64,000 nucleotides of DNA from Peribacillus frigoritolerans. Lineage in GTDB: Bacteria; Bacillota; Bacilli; Bacillales; DSM-1321. Where the stretch lies: assembly GCA_030562215.1 (NCBI GenBank), contig JAUPFL010000002.1, positions 124,001 through 188,000 of the forward strand, given 5' to 3'. How positions within the stretch are numbered: the first letter of the stretch is position 1; every line of letters begins with the position of its first letter. This document shows positions 29,198-37,615 of the stretch, piece after piece. The notes under the pieces were generated by a model. That model saw only the letters and a program-made list of their open reading frames with translations, did no database searches and was not told where the DNA came from. The position numbers were made by a program, and so were the translations under genes.

Positions 29198-29227
29198 ATC
29201 CATCTTTATTTAAGGTGGATTCTTTTT
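29198..29227 (+). terminator. Weak terminator-like hairpin
   Basis: ATCCATCTT and AAGGTGGAT pair with one wobble, followed by TCTTTTTATT. It may end the SRPBCC transcript. Confidence 0.55.
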
Positions 29228-29458
29228 ATTTGTGGGAAAAAGGCTTCACTTGAGAGGAGTAACGGGTTCACATTTTTTTATCCCTCTTACTAATGTATTT
29301 GAGTAATCATAAAAATTCCTAATTTATATCCTTTTTCGATAAATCACAGAAACGATTCTATATGTGAAAATCGTGATTTCAATTTTGAGACCTATCAATC
29401 TAAATTTATAGTTATTATGCCATTATAGGAATGAAATCAAAAATGGGAGGAGGAAAAA

Positions 29459-29761
29459 ATGAAAAAACAGTTGATGATTAGCAATTGAATGCTGTATTTG
29501 CTGAGACAAATTATAAATGAAGATGTAAAAAGAAGTATAGAAGTATATGAAAATATGGATGATTGCCTATGGAGATACTCGAGGAACTTAAAGGTATTGA
29601 TACCTTTTAAGAGAAACATACATGAAGTAGTGTTTGATGGGCTTATAGATCAATTTGGCTTAGTTGTTAGCGCCCAAATCCTAAGCAAATTCCTCCGAAC
29701 CGGTTCATTAATGACCAAATATATAATAAATACAATTTGTGTAAATGTATACAAAATTTGA
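29459..29761 (+). pseudogene. Small unknown gene with in-frame stop
   Basis: ATG 29459 follows GGGAGGAGG, but the frame stops after nine codons (MKKQLMISN, TGA) and resumes in the same frame with ATG 29489. It then runs 90 residues (DVKRSIEVYENMDDCLWRY, FDGLIDQFGLVVSAQI). The strong ribosome site belongs to the first ATG, so the original gene probably covered both parts. It is AT-rich and lies just upstream of a secreted protein of unknown function. No family recognised. Confidence 0.35.
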
Positions 29762-29796
29762 ATGTTAATATTTAATTAGAATAGGGAGGGTATATT

Positions 29797-31233
29797 TTGA
29801 GTAAAACAAAAAAAATATTAAGAGGTAGTTTTGTTGTAATTTTGTCTTTGTTTTTATTCTTTAGTAGTTATTCTGTTAATTTTTTCACCAAAGCTAATGA
29901 AATGAAAGAAACCACGAATGATTCATCGGAAGAAAAGAATATAGTTATTATTGCTGATGATGAAACAAGCACAGAAGAAACCGTTAAAACTGTTGTTGAA
30001 GAAAATAGTGATCTGGAGTTTGAAGATATTCAAGATAAAGTTGATAATAATGAATTGAACGTTAGTGTTGTTTCCCCCGAAAATAATCAAGATCTTGAGA
30101 AATCAAATTCTATTGCTGCTGACGCCGCTGTTGTAGAAGGAAATAAATCATATAAAGATTTTTTGAAAACTGAATTAGAAGATGGTAAAAGAGTATTTCT
30201 TTACGGTGACGTTCAAGCGGAGGAATATAAAGAAATCTTAGATTTAGATAAACTTACCGTTAAAGAAAATGATGGACAGTTAGAATTTGGTTTGAGTGAA
30301 GAAGAATTGAATGAAAAAGCAATTGAAAATGGTAAAGAAGTCGTTGGCGAAAGTGCTGATGCATCTAATGGTTCTGAACCTACAGACGATGAAGTGAATG
30401 GAAAAGGTGCTCTTGATACTGCTGATTCTGAATTTACTAGTCATGTTATAGGGTATACAATGGACAAAAGTCAAGAATTTCAGTTTGTAGATGTTTCTAT
30501 TAATAATTTTGATGAAAATGGTAATTCAATTCCAAACACAGATGAAATGGTGTTACAAGAGGTTATAAATACTCAATCAGAGATTATTGATACTGAAAAT
30601 GAAATGAATCAAGAACAAAATACAACTGATGCTTTTACTTTTATTACTGATAATAAAGTAAACGCAGAAAGTGTAAGAGTTAAGAACAAATATAGTTTAG
30701 TGGAAAAAGGTTATCGTCTTGGACTTTTGGTTGCTAGAATGGATACAGATTGGCACTTGTACAAGCAAAATAGCGAAAAGAGTAAAAAATATGATTATTT
30801 CACCTTAAAACCTGTAACTCAAATCACAAGTTATAAAGGAATATGGGCTAGATCTATTTATACAAATATAGATATACCAGCGGCTTCAGATCAATTAGAC
30901 GATTGGGGTCCTATGGGAGATAGAGGGACGTCTTCAATTTCATTGTCACTAGGATATCCATTTTCAGTAGGGATTTCCATGAGTTTCGGTGAAAATCTAA
31001 AAATTGATGATCGATCTAGTTTGGCATATGATTATGCTAGATGGCAGTTAAATGATGGAGCAACGGAGTTAAATAGAAATATAAGTGGAAAAACTTTTAA
31101 CCCTGCTGCTGGTTGGGCTTCAACAGGAACATATGCTAGAGCTGGATTAACTGTTGTAGGTAAATTTGATAATTATATAACACTAACTACAAAATCGAAT
31201 GTAAGTTATGATTATTCAAAAGCCACATACTAA
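29797..31233 (+). CDS. Large secreted acidic protein, unknown function
   Basis: A 478-residue exported protein. Residues 1-33 are a signal peptide (basic start, hydrophobic VVILSLFLFFSSY). Residues 35-300 are very acidic and rich in Asp, Glu, Asn and Ser, probably extended or flexible, with weakly repeated EE/VV phrases. The C-terminal 150 residues change character: WHLYKQNSEKSKKYDYFTL, then SISLSLGYPFSVGISMSF, which alternates polar and hydrophobic residues like a beta-hairpin, and a Gly/Thr/Tyr-rich end. No sorting signal or lipobox is seen. The layout, acidic linker plus beta-rich tail, would fit a surface or secreted effector, possibly pore-forming. I do not recognise the family. A 47-residue membrane peptide gene follows. 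Confidence 0.6.
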   Translation: MSKTKKILRGSFVVILSLFLFFSSYSVNFFTKANEMKETTNDSSEEKNIVIIADDETSTEETVKTVVEENSDLEFEDIQDKVDNNELNVSVVSPENNQDLEKSNSIAADAAVVEGNKSYKDFLKTELEDGKRVFLYGDVQAEEYKEILDLDKLTVKENDGQLEFGLSEEELNEKAIENGKEVVGESADASNGSEPTDDEVNGKGALDTADSEFTSHVIGYTMDKSQEFQFVDVSINNFDENGNSIPNTDEMVLQEVINTQSEIIDTENEMNQEQNTTDAFTFITDNKVNAESVRVKNKYSLVEKGYRLGLLVARMDTDWHLYKQNSEKSKKYDYFTLKPVTQITSYKGIWARSIYTNIDIPAASDQLDDWGPMGDRGTSSISLSLGYPFSVGISMSFGENLKIDDRSSLAYDYARWQLNDGATELNRNISGKTFNPAAGWASTGTYARAGLTVVGKFDNYITLTTKSNVSYDYSKATY

Positions 31234-31252
31234 AGAGAGGTAATAAAATTTC

Positions 31253-31396
31253 ATGAATACAACTTTTAAAATAATTCTTTTAATATTATTGAGCATTTTA
31301 ATAGTGGTTCAAATATTTATGACGAAAGCAGTTTTTGATGTTGTCGACCAACTGACAAATATTTCTCAGACATTACCTGGTATATTGGACCGATAA
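31253..31396 (+). CDS. Single-TM small protein downstream of secreted protein
   Basis: A 47-residue reading frame from ATG 31253 with a hydrophobic N-terminal helix (ILLILLSILIVVQIF) followed by a short polar tail ending PGILDR. It begins 19 bases after the secreted protein stop, behind GAGAGG, and ends just before a terminator. The two therefore look like one operon. It could protect the producer or help export of the larger protein. That is conjecture. Confidence 0.5.
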   Translation: MNTTFKIILLILLSILIVVQIFMTKAVFDVVDQLTNISQTLPGILDR

Positions 31397-31412
31397 AGTT
31401 ATCAAGAAACGG

Positions 31413-31441
31413 CACTGCCAATTTAATTGGTAGTGTTTTTT
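31413..31441 (+). terminator. Terminator after the secreted-protein operon
   Basis: CACTGCCAATT and AATTGGTAGTG pair around a single T and are followed by TTTTTT. Confidence 0.8.
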
Positions 31442-31461
31442 GTTTAGAGGGTAGTCATAAT

Positions 31462-31506
31462 AAAAAAAGCGACCATGATAAAGGCTTGATCGCTTGTGTA
31501 AGATAA
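31462..31506 (+). pseudogene. Vestige of an Excalibur gene 3' end
   Basis: Fourteen codons read KKSDHDKGLIACVR followed by TAA, matching the last codons KKSDRDKDFIACEK of the Excalibur gene at 9616. The 3' flank is also conserved: AAGGAATTCAAAAGACC versus AAGGATTATTCAAAGAGACC, followed in both by a GACC hairpin (here 31518-31541). The rest of the gene is gone. Confidence 0.7.
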
Positions 31507-31517
31507 GGAATTCAAAA

Positions 31518-31541
31518 GACCCTTCCGAAAGAAGGGTCTCT
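31518..31541 (+). terminator. Terminator belonging to the Excalibur vestige
   Basis: AGACCCTTC and GAAGGGTCT form a perfect stem around CGAAA. It is the counterpart of the terminator at 9895. Confidence 0.75.
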
Positions 31542-31618
31542 TAATTTAAAGATGAAATGTTACTGCAAGCTTGAACGTATCTTGTTTCGGCAATGATAGC
31601 AAAATGTATGGGCTTTTG

Positions 31619-32601
31619 TTATACCTCAATCTCCAGCCCGATGTTCCGTTCTTTCGATTGGCGGTAAACACCTTTTGCCACAGCGAGGTCAAAGTAAGCA
31701 GCACCGACCGATTTAAAGAAGGTAATTTCCTCTTCATTTTCCCTGCCTGTTTTGGTCAGCATTACAAGTTCATAAAGCTCCCCATGAATATCATTAAACG
31801 ACCAATTTCCCTGATTGGCAGCATGAATGAGTTCTCCTGCTTCATCCTTCACGCCCGTCAAATCGTCGACGATAATTTTAGCAGCGCGTGAAACCGTGGT
31901 ATTATCCACTTCTTTCATATCCGGTAAGTAAGACCCGACCCCGTTAATGTGTGTGCCCGGCCTTAAATCCAGCCCATTAAATACAGGCTCGTTCGAGCGG
32001 GTTGCACAGCAAATGATATCTGCTTGACGAACAGCTGCTGAAACATCTTCGAAAACTTCAAAAGGAACGGTTACACCGAATGCCCGCAGCTTTTCACCGA
32101 ATTTCTCCGCTTTCTCTGGTGTGCGATTTACTAATAAAATACGCTCAATGTCCCTTACGGCTAACACACCGATTGCTTGTTCAAATCCCATAGCCCCTGT
32201 GCCGATGATCGTGAGAACCCGGGCGTCTTTACGAGCAAGAAAGTCCGTGGCAATGCCGCTCAATGCCCCCGTTCTGAGACGTGTTAAATAGGAGGCATTC
32301 AACAATGCTAAATGTTCGCCATTTTCTGCATCTGACAGCAAGATGACTCCTTGTGTTGTTGCCATCCCCCTTGAAGGATTCTTTGGAAAAATGGTAACAA
32401 CCTTGACCGCCGAAACCTCTTCAGATAAATCAGCGCTTGGCATGTAAAGTGCCGATGCCTCGTGTTGAGGAAAGCAAGAACCGTGCGATGAGGGTTGTCT
32501 ATGCTTTGAGCACCATGTGCACGTAATACGGCCTTTACATCCGCAATTGCGTCTTTCATTCCATATGATTGTTGAATTTCCTTCTCACTTATAACCAACA
32601 T
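31619..32601 (-). pseudogene. Ornithine cyclodeaminase/mu-crystallin family enzyme, frameshifted
   Basis: An NAD(P)-dependent enzyme of the OCD/mu-crystallin family, about 328 residues, acting on an imino or amino acid (members include ornithine cyclodeaminase, alanine dehydrogenase and ketimine reductases). ATG 32601 follows AGGGAGG. A one-base loss near 32466 separates the first 45 codons from the rest. The main part has KVVTIFPKNPSRG, LLNASYLTRLRTGALSG (substrate-binding Lys/Arg region), the dinucleotide motif GTGAMG, and THINGVGSYLPDMKEVD. It stops 34 bases upstream of nothing on this strand and starts 34 bases downstream of an MFS transporter, so the pair probably imports and breaks down a nitrogenous compound. 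Exact substrate not assignable. Confidence 0.82.
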
Positions 32602-32635
32602 TCAATTGTCCTCCCTGAAGTAAAAGAACCATAGA

Positions 32636-33934
32636 TTACATGGCACTAGTATTATGCGTTTCGTCTAATTTCTGATTGCTGCGATCCTTAACTGCCCATA
32701 TCGCCGCTAGGGAAAGGACAGATGCAAAAATAATATAAAGGGCGACAGGAACATAGGAGTTATTAAACCTATTAAGTAAAGCCGTTGCAACTAGCGGCGC
32801 TGTTCCTCCTGCCAGAGCTGCTCCGATTTGATATCCAAGCGTGATGCCGGTATAACGAATCCTTGCATCGAAAATTTCCGAGAACATCGTTCCAAGAACA
32901 GCTGTGATGGGGGCCCAAATAACCCCTAAACCTATGACTGTTGCAACGATTAATAGCAGTACCGATTTTTGCTGCAGCAACCAGAAGTATGGGAATGCAA
33001 ACAATGCCATTCCAATCGTTCCGCCTATAAACAGCTTTTTGCGGCCAATATTATCAGATAACATCCCCATGAATGGTATTAAAATTGTCGTTATAATTGT
33101 TGCAATCATGACTGCAGTCAATGTAGCTGTCCGTGAGAAACCGAGATTTGCAGTAGCATATGATACGACAAACGTGCTAAAAATATAAAATGGAGCTGTT
33201 TCCACCACTTTGGCTCCCACGGCGATAAGCACTTCACGCCAATAATTCTTAAGAGTTTCCACAATCGGCAGCTTTGGAACTTCTCCGGATTCCTTCACTT
33301 TTTTGAAAGACGGTGTTTCATCAATTCCTTTACGAATCCATAGGCCGAAAAATACTAGCAGAGCACTAAAAATGAATGGTATACGCCATCCCCAAGTCAT
33401 GAATGCGTTTTCAGGAAGCAGTGTCATGATAGATAATGCAACGGTTCCAAGCAGCATTCCTATCGTAACGCCCATCTGAGGAATGGCCCCGAACAAGCCC
33501 CGTTTCTCAGCGGGAGCATATTCAACGGCCAATAATAGCGCGCCACCCCATTCACCGCCAATTCCCAGACCTTGTACTAATCGCAACGTGATTAATAAAA
33601 TCGGCGCCCAAATCCCAACGGCTTGATACGTGGGAAGAAGCCCCATCCCAAATGTTGCGACCCCCATTAAACTAAGTGTTATAACAAGTGTTTTCTTTCT
33701 CCCGATACGATCGCCAATATGGCTGAAGATCACTCCGCCAAAGGGACGGATGAAGAATGCTAACGCAAAGGATGCATAGGAAAGCAACAGCCCTATTGTC
33801 GGATCCTCATTCACGAAGAATAGCTGATTAAACACGAGAGCTGCAACGGTCCCATATAAAAAATAGTCAAACCACTCAATTGAACTTCCGACTAAACTCG
33901 CAATTAAAATTCGCCGCATTTGTTTCTTCTCCAT
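32636..33934 (-). CDS. MFS transporter, metabolite:H+ symporter family
   Basis: A 432-residue membrane protein with twelve TM segments. It has the MHS-family N-terminus SSIEWFDYFLYGT and RPFGGVIFSHIGDRIGRKK (the MFS loop 2-3 motif). RLVQGLGIGGEWGGA in TM4-5 and SDNIGRKKLFIGG between TM8 and TM9 complete the signature. Relatives import citrate, alpha-ketoglutarate, shikimate, proline or betaine with protons. It is followed on the same strand by an OCD-family enzyme and is divergent from an XRE-cupin regulator. A perfect 11-base palindrome sits 18 bases before its start. Confidence 0.88.
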   Translation of the reverse strand: MEKKQMRRILIASLVGSSIEWFDYFLYGTVAALVFNQLFFVNEDPTIGLLLSYASFALAFFIRPFGGVIFSHIGDRIGRKKTLVITLSLMGVATFGMGLLPTYQAVGIWAPILLITLRLVQGLGIGGEWGGALLLAVEYAPAEKRGLFGAIPQMGVTIGMLLGTVALSIMTLLPENAFMTWGWRIPFIFSALLVFFGLWIRKGIDETPSFKKVKESGEVPKLPIVETLKNYWREVLIAVGAKVVETAPFYIFSTFVVSYATANLGFSRTATLTAVMIATIITTILIPFMGMLSDNIGRKKLFIGGTIGMALFAFPYFWLLQQKSVLLLIVATVIGLGVIWAPITAVLGTMFSEIFDARIRYTGITLGYQIGAALAGGTAPLVATALLNRFNNSYVPVALYIIFASVLSLAAIWAVKDRSNQKLDETHNTSAM

Positions 33935-33951
33935 CTTGAGTCACCCCGTTA

Positions 33952-33974
33952 AAATTGAAGTGTCACTTCAATTT
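33952..33974. promoter_or_regulatory. Perfect palindrome upstream of MFS gene
   Basis: AAATTGAAGTG and CACTTCAATTT flank a single T. It lies 18 bases upstream of the MFS start codon, in the divergent promoter region shared with the XRE-cupin regulator, and is a good candidate operator for that regulator. Confidence 0.65.
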
Positions 33975-34097
33975 ATTATTTCCTTTATTGTAAATAATTT
34001 AAAATTTTCTGTCAATTATTTTATTAATGACGGAGCATTCATCAAAATTTGTACTGTATAATGTAGCTAGATACTATGTAAAAAAGGGGGCATCTCC

Positions 34098-34608
34098 ATG
34101 CCTTTTGATTCAATCGGGGAAAAAATGAAATCATTGAGGAAAGAGCGAAAACTAACATTAAAGAGCCTTGCTGAACAAACAGGCGTTTCGATCAGCTTTT
34201 TATCACAAGTGGAACGGGGTAAATCAAGCGTCACGTTAGAGTCATTAAAAAAATCGCTGATACATTGGATGTCAGCCCAAGTTTCTTTTTTCAGAGGACC
34301 GCTCCCAAGAAAATTCAGATTATAATCATGAACAATTTCACTATCAGAATTTATCCAGCGGCATTCGTGATGCTGTTTTTTCGCCTATTCTCGTCACCTT
34401 AAAGCCAGGTGAAAATAAAGGAAGCGCCTTTTCTCATAGCGGACATGAATTCTTGTTCATTATCGAAGGGAAGTTAACAGTGGAAATAGAGGGAGAAAGA
34501 ATGGAACTCCATGAACAGCAGTCATTCATGTTCGATGCCAGAAAAGCCCATTACTGGTTTAACTTCTCGGATCAAATTGTCCGGTTTCTGGTGGTGTCTT
34601 CGAAATAA
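34098..34608 (+). pseudogene. XRE-family regulator with cupin domain, frameshifted
   Basis: A transcription regulator of about 170 residues. The helix-turn-helix domain lies at residues 8-65 (LKSLAEQTGVSISFLSQVERG, then SVTLESLKKIADTLDV). A RmlC-like cupin follows, with GSAFSHSGHEFLFIIEGKL and FDARKAHYWF. Two single-base losses, one in an A run near 34250 and one in a T run near 34287, break the frame. This SutR/YdcN-like architecture commonly controls the neighbouring transporter and catabolic genes in response to a small ligand bound by the cupin. It is divergent from the MFS/OCD operon, which fits that role. Confidence 0.8.
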
Positions 34609-35124
34609 CGTCACGGTGTTCTGGAATGAAAGTATATCCAGTTAACGAAAAATCTCGTACAAAAGGATGGATGTAAACAGGTATTCCTCACTGTTCATCT
34701 ATCCTTTCTTTTTACCTTGTTGAATGTGTGTCAGTAAATCAAATCATTAAAGTAATCGTAAAATATTGGTTTGTGAGGTATTCAGAATGGTGATATGAAA
34801 CAAGCTATTGTGATGCAATCGATTAAGGCTAATTTTCATGTATTTTCCTCCACGTCCTTTAGAATATTCGTATTTTGAAGATTAGAAATTATAATGCACT
34901 CTCTATTATTTTGAAAGGAATAATCCGATTAAATAACTCATATCTAAGAATGGTAGCCAATAGAAAGAGGGAGCTTAATAGGGTTGGAAGTCTTTAACTG
35001 TTAATTTGTGTCTTTGCATTAGGTCCTCATTAGTTGATAAAATGGTTTATCAGCTGTGTTTCTTTGATGAAACGATAATGATGAGCGCTATGCTTACCTT
35101 TCAACAAATAGAAAGTGGGATTTT
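34609..35124 (+). other. Intergenic region before metNPQ
   Basis: This 516-base gap contains a terminator-like hairpin at 34662-34712 (AAAGGATGGATG pairing with CATCTATCCTTT, with an inner ACAG/CTGT) that probably ends the regulator transcript. The rest is AT-rich and holds no open frame I can support. I looked for an S-box leader in front of the methionine transporter genes and did not find one. Confidence 0.5.
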
Positions 35125-35844
35125 ATGATTAACCTGCATCAAGTGAGTAAAAAATTTTCACAGTTTCAGGCAATTAAGTCTGTTACCTTAAGAATACCTA
35201 AAGGTGAAATTCATGGAATAATCGGAGCAAGCGGAGCAGGGAAATCAACGCTGCTGCGGCTAATGAATTTGTTGGAGACCCCAGATGCGGGCGACGTGGA
35301 GGTAAACGGCCAAAGATTGACCACATTGAACAATAAAGCACTTCGTGGGGCACGGAAGTCGATTGGCATGATCTTTCAGCATTTTAATCTTGTGGCAAAT
35401 AAAACGGTTCATGACAATGTGGCAGCCTCTTTAGAGCTGGCACATTATCCAAAGAAAGAACGTCGGAGCCGTGTTGTTGAGTGTCTCCAGTTTGTCGGGT
35501 TGGAGAAGGAGATGGAGAGATATCCTGCACAATTAAGCGGGGGACAAAAGCAACGTGTTGCCATTGCAAGGGCATTGGCGAATAACCCGCAAGTGTTATT
35601 ATGCGATGAACCGACCTCTTCCCTTGATCCAAATACAACGGCTGAAATATTAGACGTGCTAGAGAACATAAACAAACGCTTCGGTGTGACGATTGTCATT
35701 GTTAGTCATGAACTGGATGTCATTAAAAGTATATGCAATCGTGTATCGATCATGGCAGATGGAGAGATTTATGACACGGTCTTGATCGAACCAACCGGGA
35801 TTCAAAAAAGGATAATCGTCCAGAATACTTTATCGAACAATTAG
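35125..35844 (+). CDS. metN: Methionine ABC transporter, ATP-binding protein
   Basis: This is the ATPase of a MetNPQ-type importer for methionine or its derivatives. Walker A is GASGAGKST near residue 34. The Q-loop is MIFQHFNLV, the signature LSGGQKQRVAIARAL, Walker B VLLCDEPTSSLD, and the H-loop VSHELDV. The product is short (239 residues as read). It lacks the C-terminal NIL domain that senses methionine in E. coli MetN, so feedback may be absent. The last residues are in a doubtful frame: restoring one base in the A run near 35808 gives DNRPEYFIEQLAENGG and a stop at 35873 that overlaps the metP start (ATGCCTGA), the usual coupling. Confidence 0.85.
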   Translation: MINLHQVSKKFSQFQAIKSVTLRIPKGEIHGIIGASGAGKSTLLRLMNLLETPDAGDVEVNGQRLTTLNNKALRGARKSIGMIFQHFNLVANKTVHDNVAASLELAHYPKKERRSRVVECLQFVGLEKEMERYPAQLSGGQKQRVAIARALANNPQVLLCDEPTSSLDPNTTAEILDVLENINKRFGVTIVIVSHELDVIKSICNRVSIMADGEIYDTVLIEPTGIQKRIIVQNTLSNN

Positions 35845-35865
35845 CAGAGAATGGTGGGCTAGGCC

Positions 35866-36527
35866 ATGCCTGAGATTTTAGTTCAATATGAGGCAGAAAT
35901 TTGGCAGTCAATTGGAGAAACCATTACCATGGTTGGTGTGTCCATTTTAGCTGCGATTTTGATTGGATTGCCTGTCGGGACCTTGCTATTTCTTTGTAGG
36001 AAGGGTCATTTGCTTGAAAATCCGTGGGCTTTCTCGATTTTAAATTTATTTGTCAATATTATCCGTTCCTTCCCATTTTTATTATTGGTTGTTTTTTAAT
36101 CCCGTTTACAAGGCTCATAATCGGCACAGCCATTGGTACAGCAGCTGCTTGCGTTCCATTAGCGATCATCGCCATTGCCCATTATTCGCGATTGGTCGAG
36201 CAATCTTTATTGGATGTGCCAAAGGGTGTGATCGAGGCAGCCATTTCCATGGGGGCTTCCGTTAAGGATGTCATATTTAAATTTCTTTACGTGGAGGCTC
36301 GTTCAGGGCTAGTCCTCGGACTAACAACATCGATTATCAGCTTTATTTCCTATTCAACGATCATGGGAGTGGTCGGAGGCGGAGGTATCGGCGACTTTGC
36401 CATCAGGTATGGCTATCAGCAGTTTAAAACAGAGCTAATGATTTATATGATTATCATTATGATCATTCTAGTACAGCTTATCCAATTTATTGGAACAGCA
36501 GCAGCCAGAATGATGGATAAAAGATAA
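35866..36527 (+). pseudogene. metP: Methionine ABC transporter permease, frameshifted
   Basis: The membrane component of the importer, about 220 residues, with five TM segments. The N-terminal part has SIGETITMVGVSILAAILIGLP and NIIRSFPFLLLVV. The second part, in another frame from the T run near 36096, contains IPFTRLIIGTAIGT, then VPKGVIEAAISMGAS, which is the EAA loop contacting MetN, and GVVGGGGIGDFAIRYGYQ, typical of D-methionine permeases. One T restored in TTTTTT joins the two. It overlaps metN and is followed by metQ with a 3-base gap, so all three form one operon. Confidence 0.88.
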
Positions 36528-36545
36528 ATAATGGAGGGAAACATC

Positions 36546-37373
36546 ATGAAAAAAATACTCTTTCTCATGGCAGCAATCATGTTGCTTTTAGTAGGGTGCG
36601 GAAAGGCGAATGAAGTAAAAGAGAAAGAAAATGCGCAGAATCAGGAGAAGGAAGAGGTAACATTGAAAGTGGCCTCACTAATTCCTCCAATGACGGAGAT
36701 CCTTGAGCTTGTTAAACCAAAGCTGGCAGAGGAGGGCATTAACCTGGAAATGGTTGTATTAAGTGATAATGTGCAGCCTAACACTGCACTAGCAGCAAAA
36801 GAAGTGGATGTGAACTTCTTCCAACACGTTCCATATATGGAGGAATTCAATCGAAACAAAAATGCCGAGCTTGTACCAGTGAAACCGATTTATTTTGCCA
36901 ATTATGGGGTGTATTCCAAAGAATACGACTCAATGGATAAATTGCCAGAGGGTGCCGTTATTGCCATTGCAAATGATGTGTCGAATATCGATCGTTCATT
37001 GGCATTGCTGGCACAGCATAAAGTGATTACTTTAAAGGAAAAAAAGGGTCCATACTATACAATGTCTGATATCACTGAGAACCCTAAAAACTATAAGTTC
37101 AAAGAAATCGATTTATTAATGCTAGCGAGAACGTATGATGAAGCAGATGCGATCGTGATAACACCTGCTTACGCTGCACCGCTTGGTTTGACACCAAAAA
37201 ATGACGCCCTTCTCACAGAAGGTGTTGAAAATGACTTTGCGATTACATTAGTGGCACGCAAGGATAACGTGGATTCTGAGCCAGTCCAAAAGTTGGCCAA
37301 GGCTTTGACAAGCCCGGAGGTACGCAAATTTTTAGAAGAGAAATATAGTGAAACGGCCATACCGGCATTTTAA
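36546..37373 (+). CDS. metQ: Methionine-binding lipoprotein
   Basis: The substrate-binding lipoprotein of the importer, 275 residues. ATG 36546 is the start because GGAGGG precedes it; an upstream in-frame ATG (36531) lies before that site. The signal peptide ends in the lipobox LLVGC. The mature protein belongs to the NlpA/MetQ family, with VDVNFFQHVPYMEEFN, PIYFANYGVYSKEY, AIANDVSNIDRSLALL and a closing ARKDNVDSEPVQKL. It would present methionine to the permease outside the membrane. Terminator directly downstream. Confidence 0.9.
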   Translation: MKKILFLMAAIMLLLVGCGKANEVKEKENAQNQEKEEVTLKVASLIPPMTEILELVKPKLAEEGINLEMVVLSDNVQPNTALAAKEVDVNFFQHVPYMEEFNRNKNAELVPVKPIYFANYGVYSKEYDSMDKLPEGAVIAIANDVSNIDRSLALLAQHKVITLKEKKGPYYTMSDITENPKNYKFKEIDLLMLARTYDEADAIVITPAYAAPLGLTPKNDALLTEGVENDFAITLVARKDNVDSEPVQKLAKALTSPEVRKFLEEKYSETAIPAF

Positions 37374-37387
37374 TTTTGATACAAAGA

Positions 37388-37422
37388 AAGGGCTATTCCT
37401 TCAAACAGGAATAGCCCTTATT
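37388..37422 (+). terminator. Terminator after metNPQ
   Basis: AAGGGCTATTCCT and AGGAATAGCCCTT form a perfect 13-base stem around TCAAAC. Confidence 0.9.
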
Positions 37423-37615
37423 TACGTGTCTGTTTAACTTTGTGATCGTCCATCGTCCAGCTACTATTAAAAATACTGTCCAATTCCCCTTCTATTCTTG
37501 AATATATATAGAAACTCTTCTAAAATATATTTAGTCCATAATTTTACAGTGAATAAAAATATTACATACAAATGAAATCTAGTTATAAGAAAAGAAGTTG
37601 AAAGGACTTTCCATT

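Noticed and set aside
34713..35124. Possible S-box (SAM) riboswitch before metNPQ
   Set aside because: The expected conserved helices and a following terminator could not be found in the leader.
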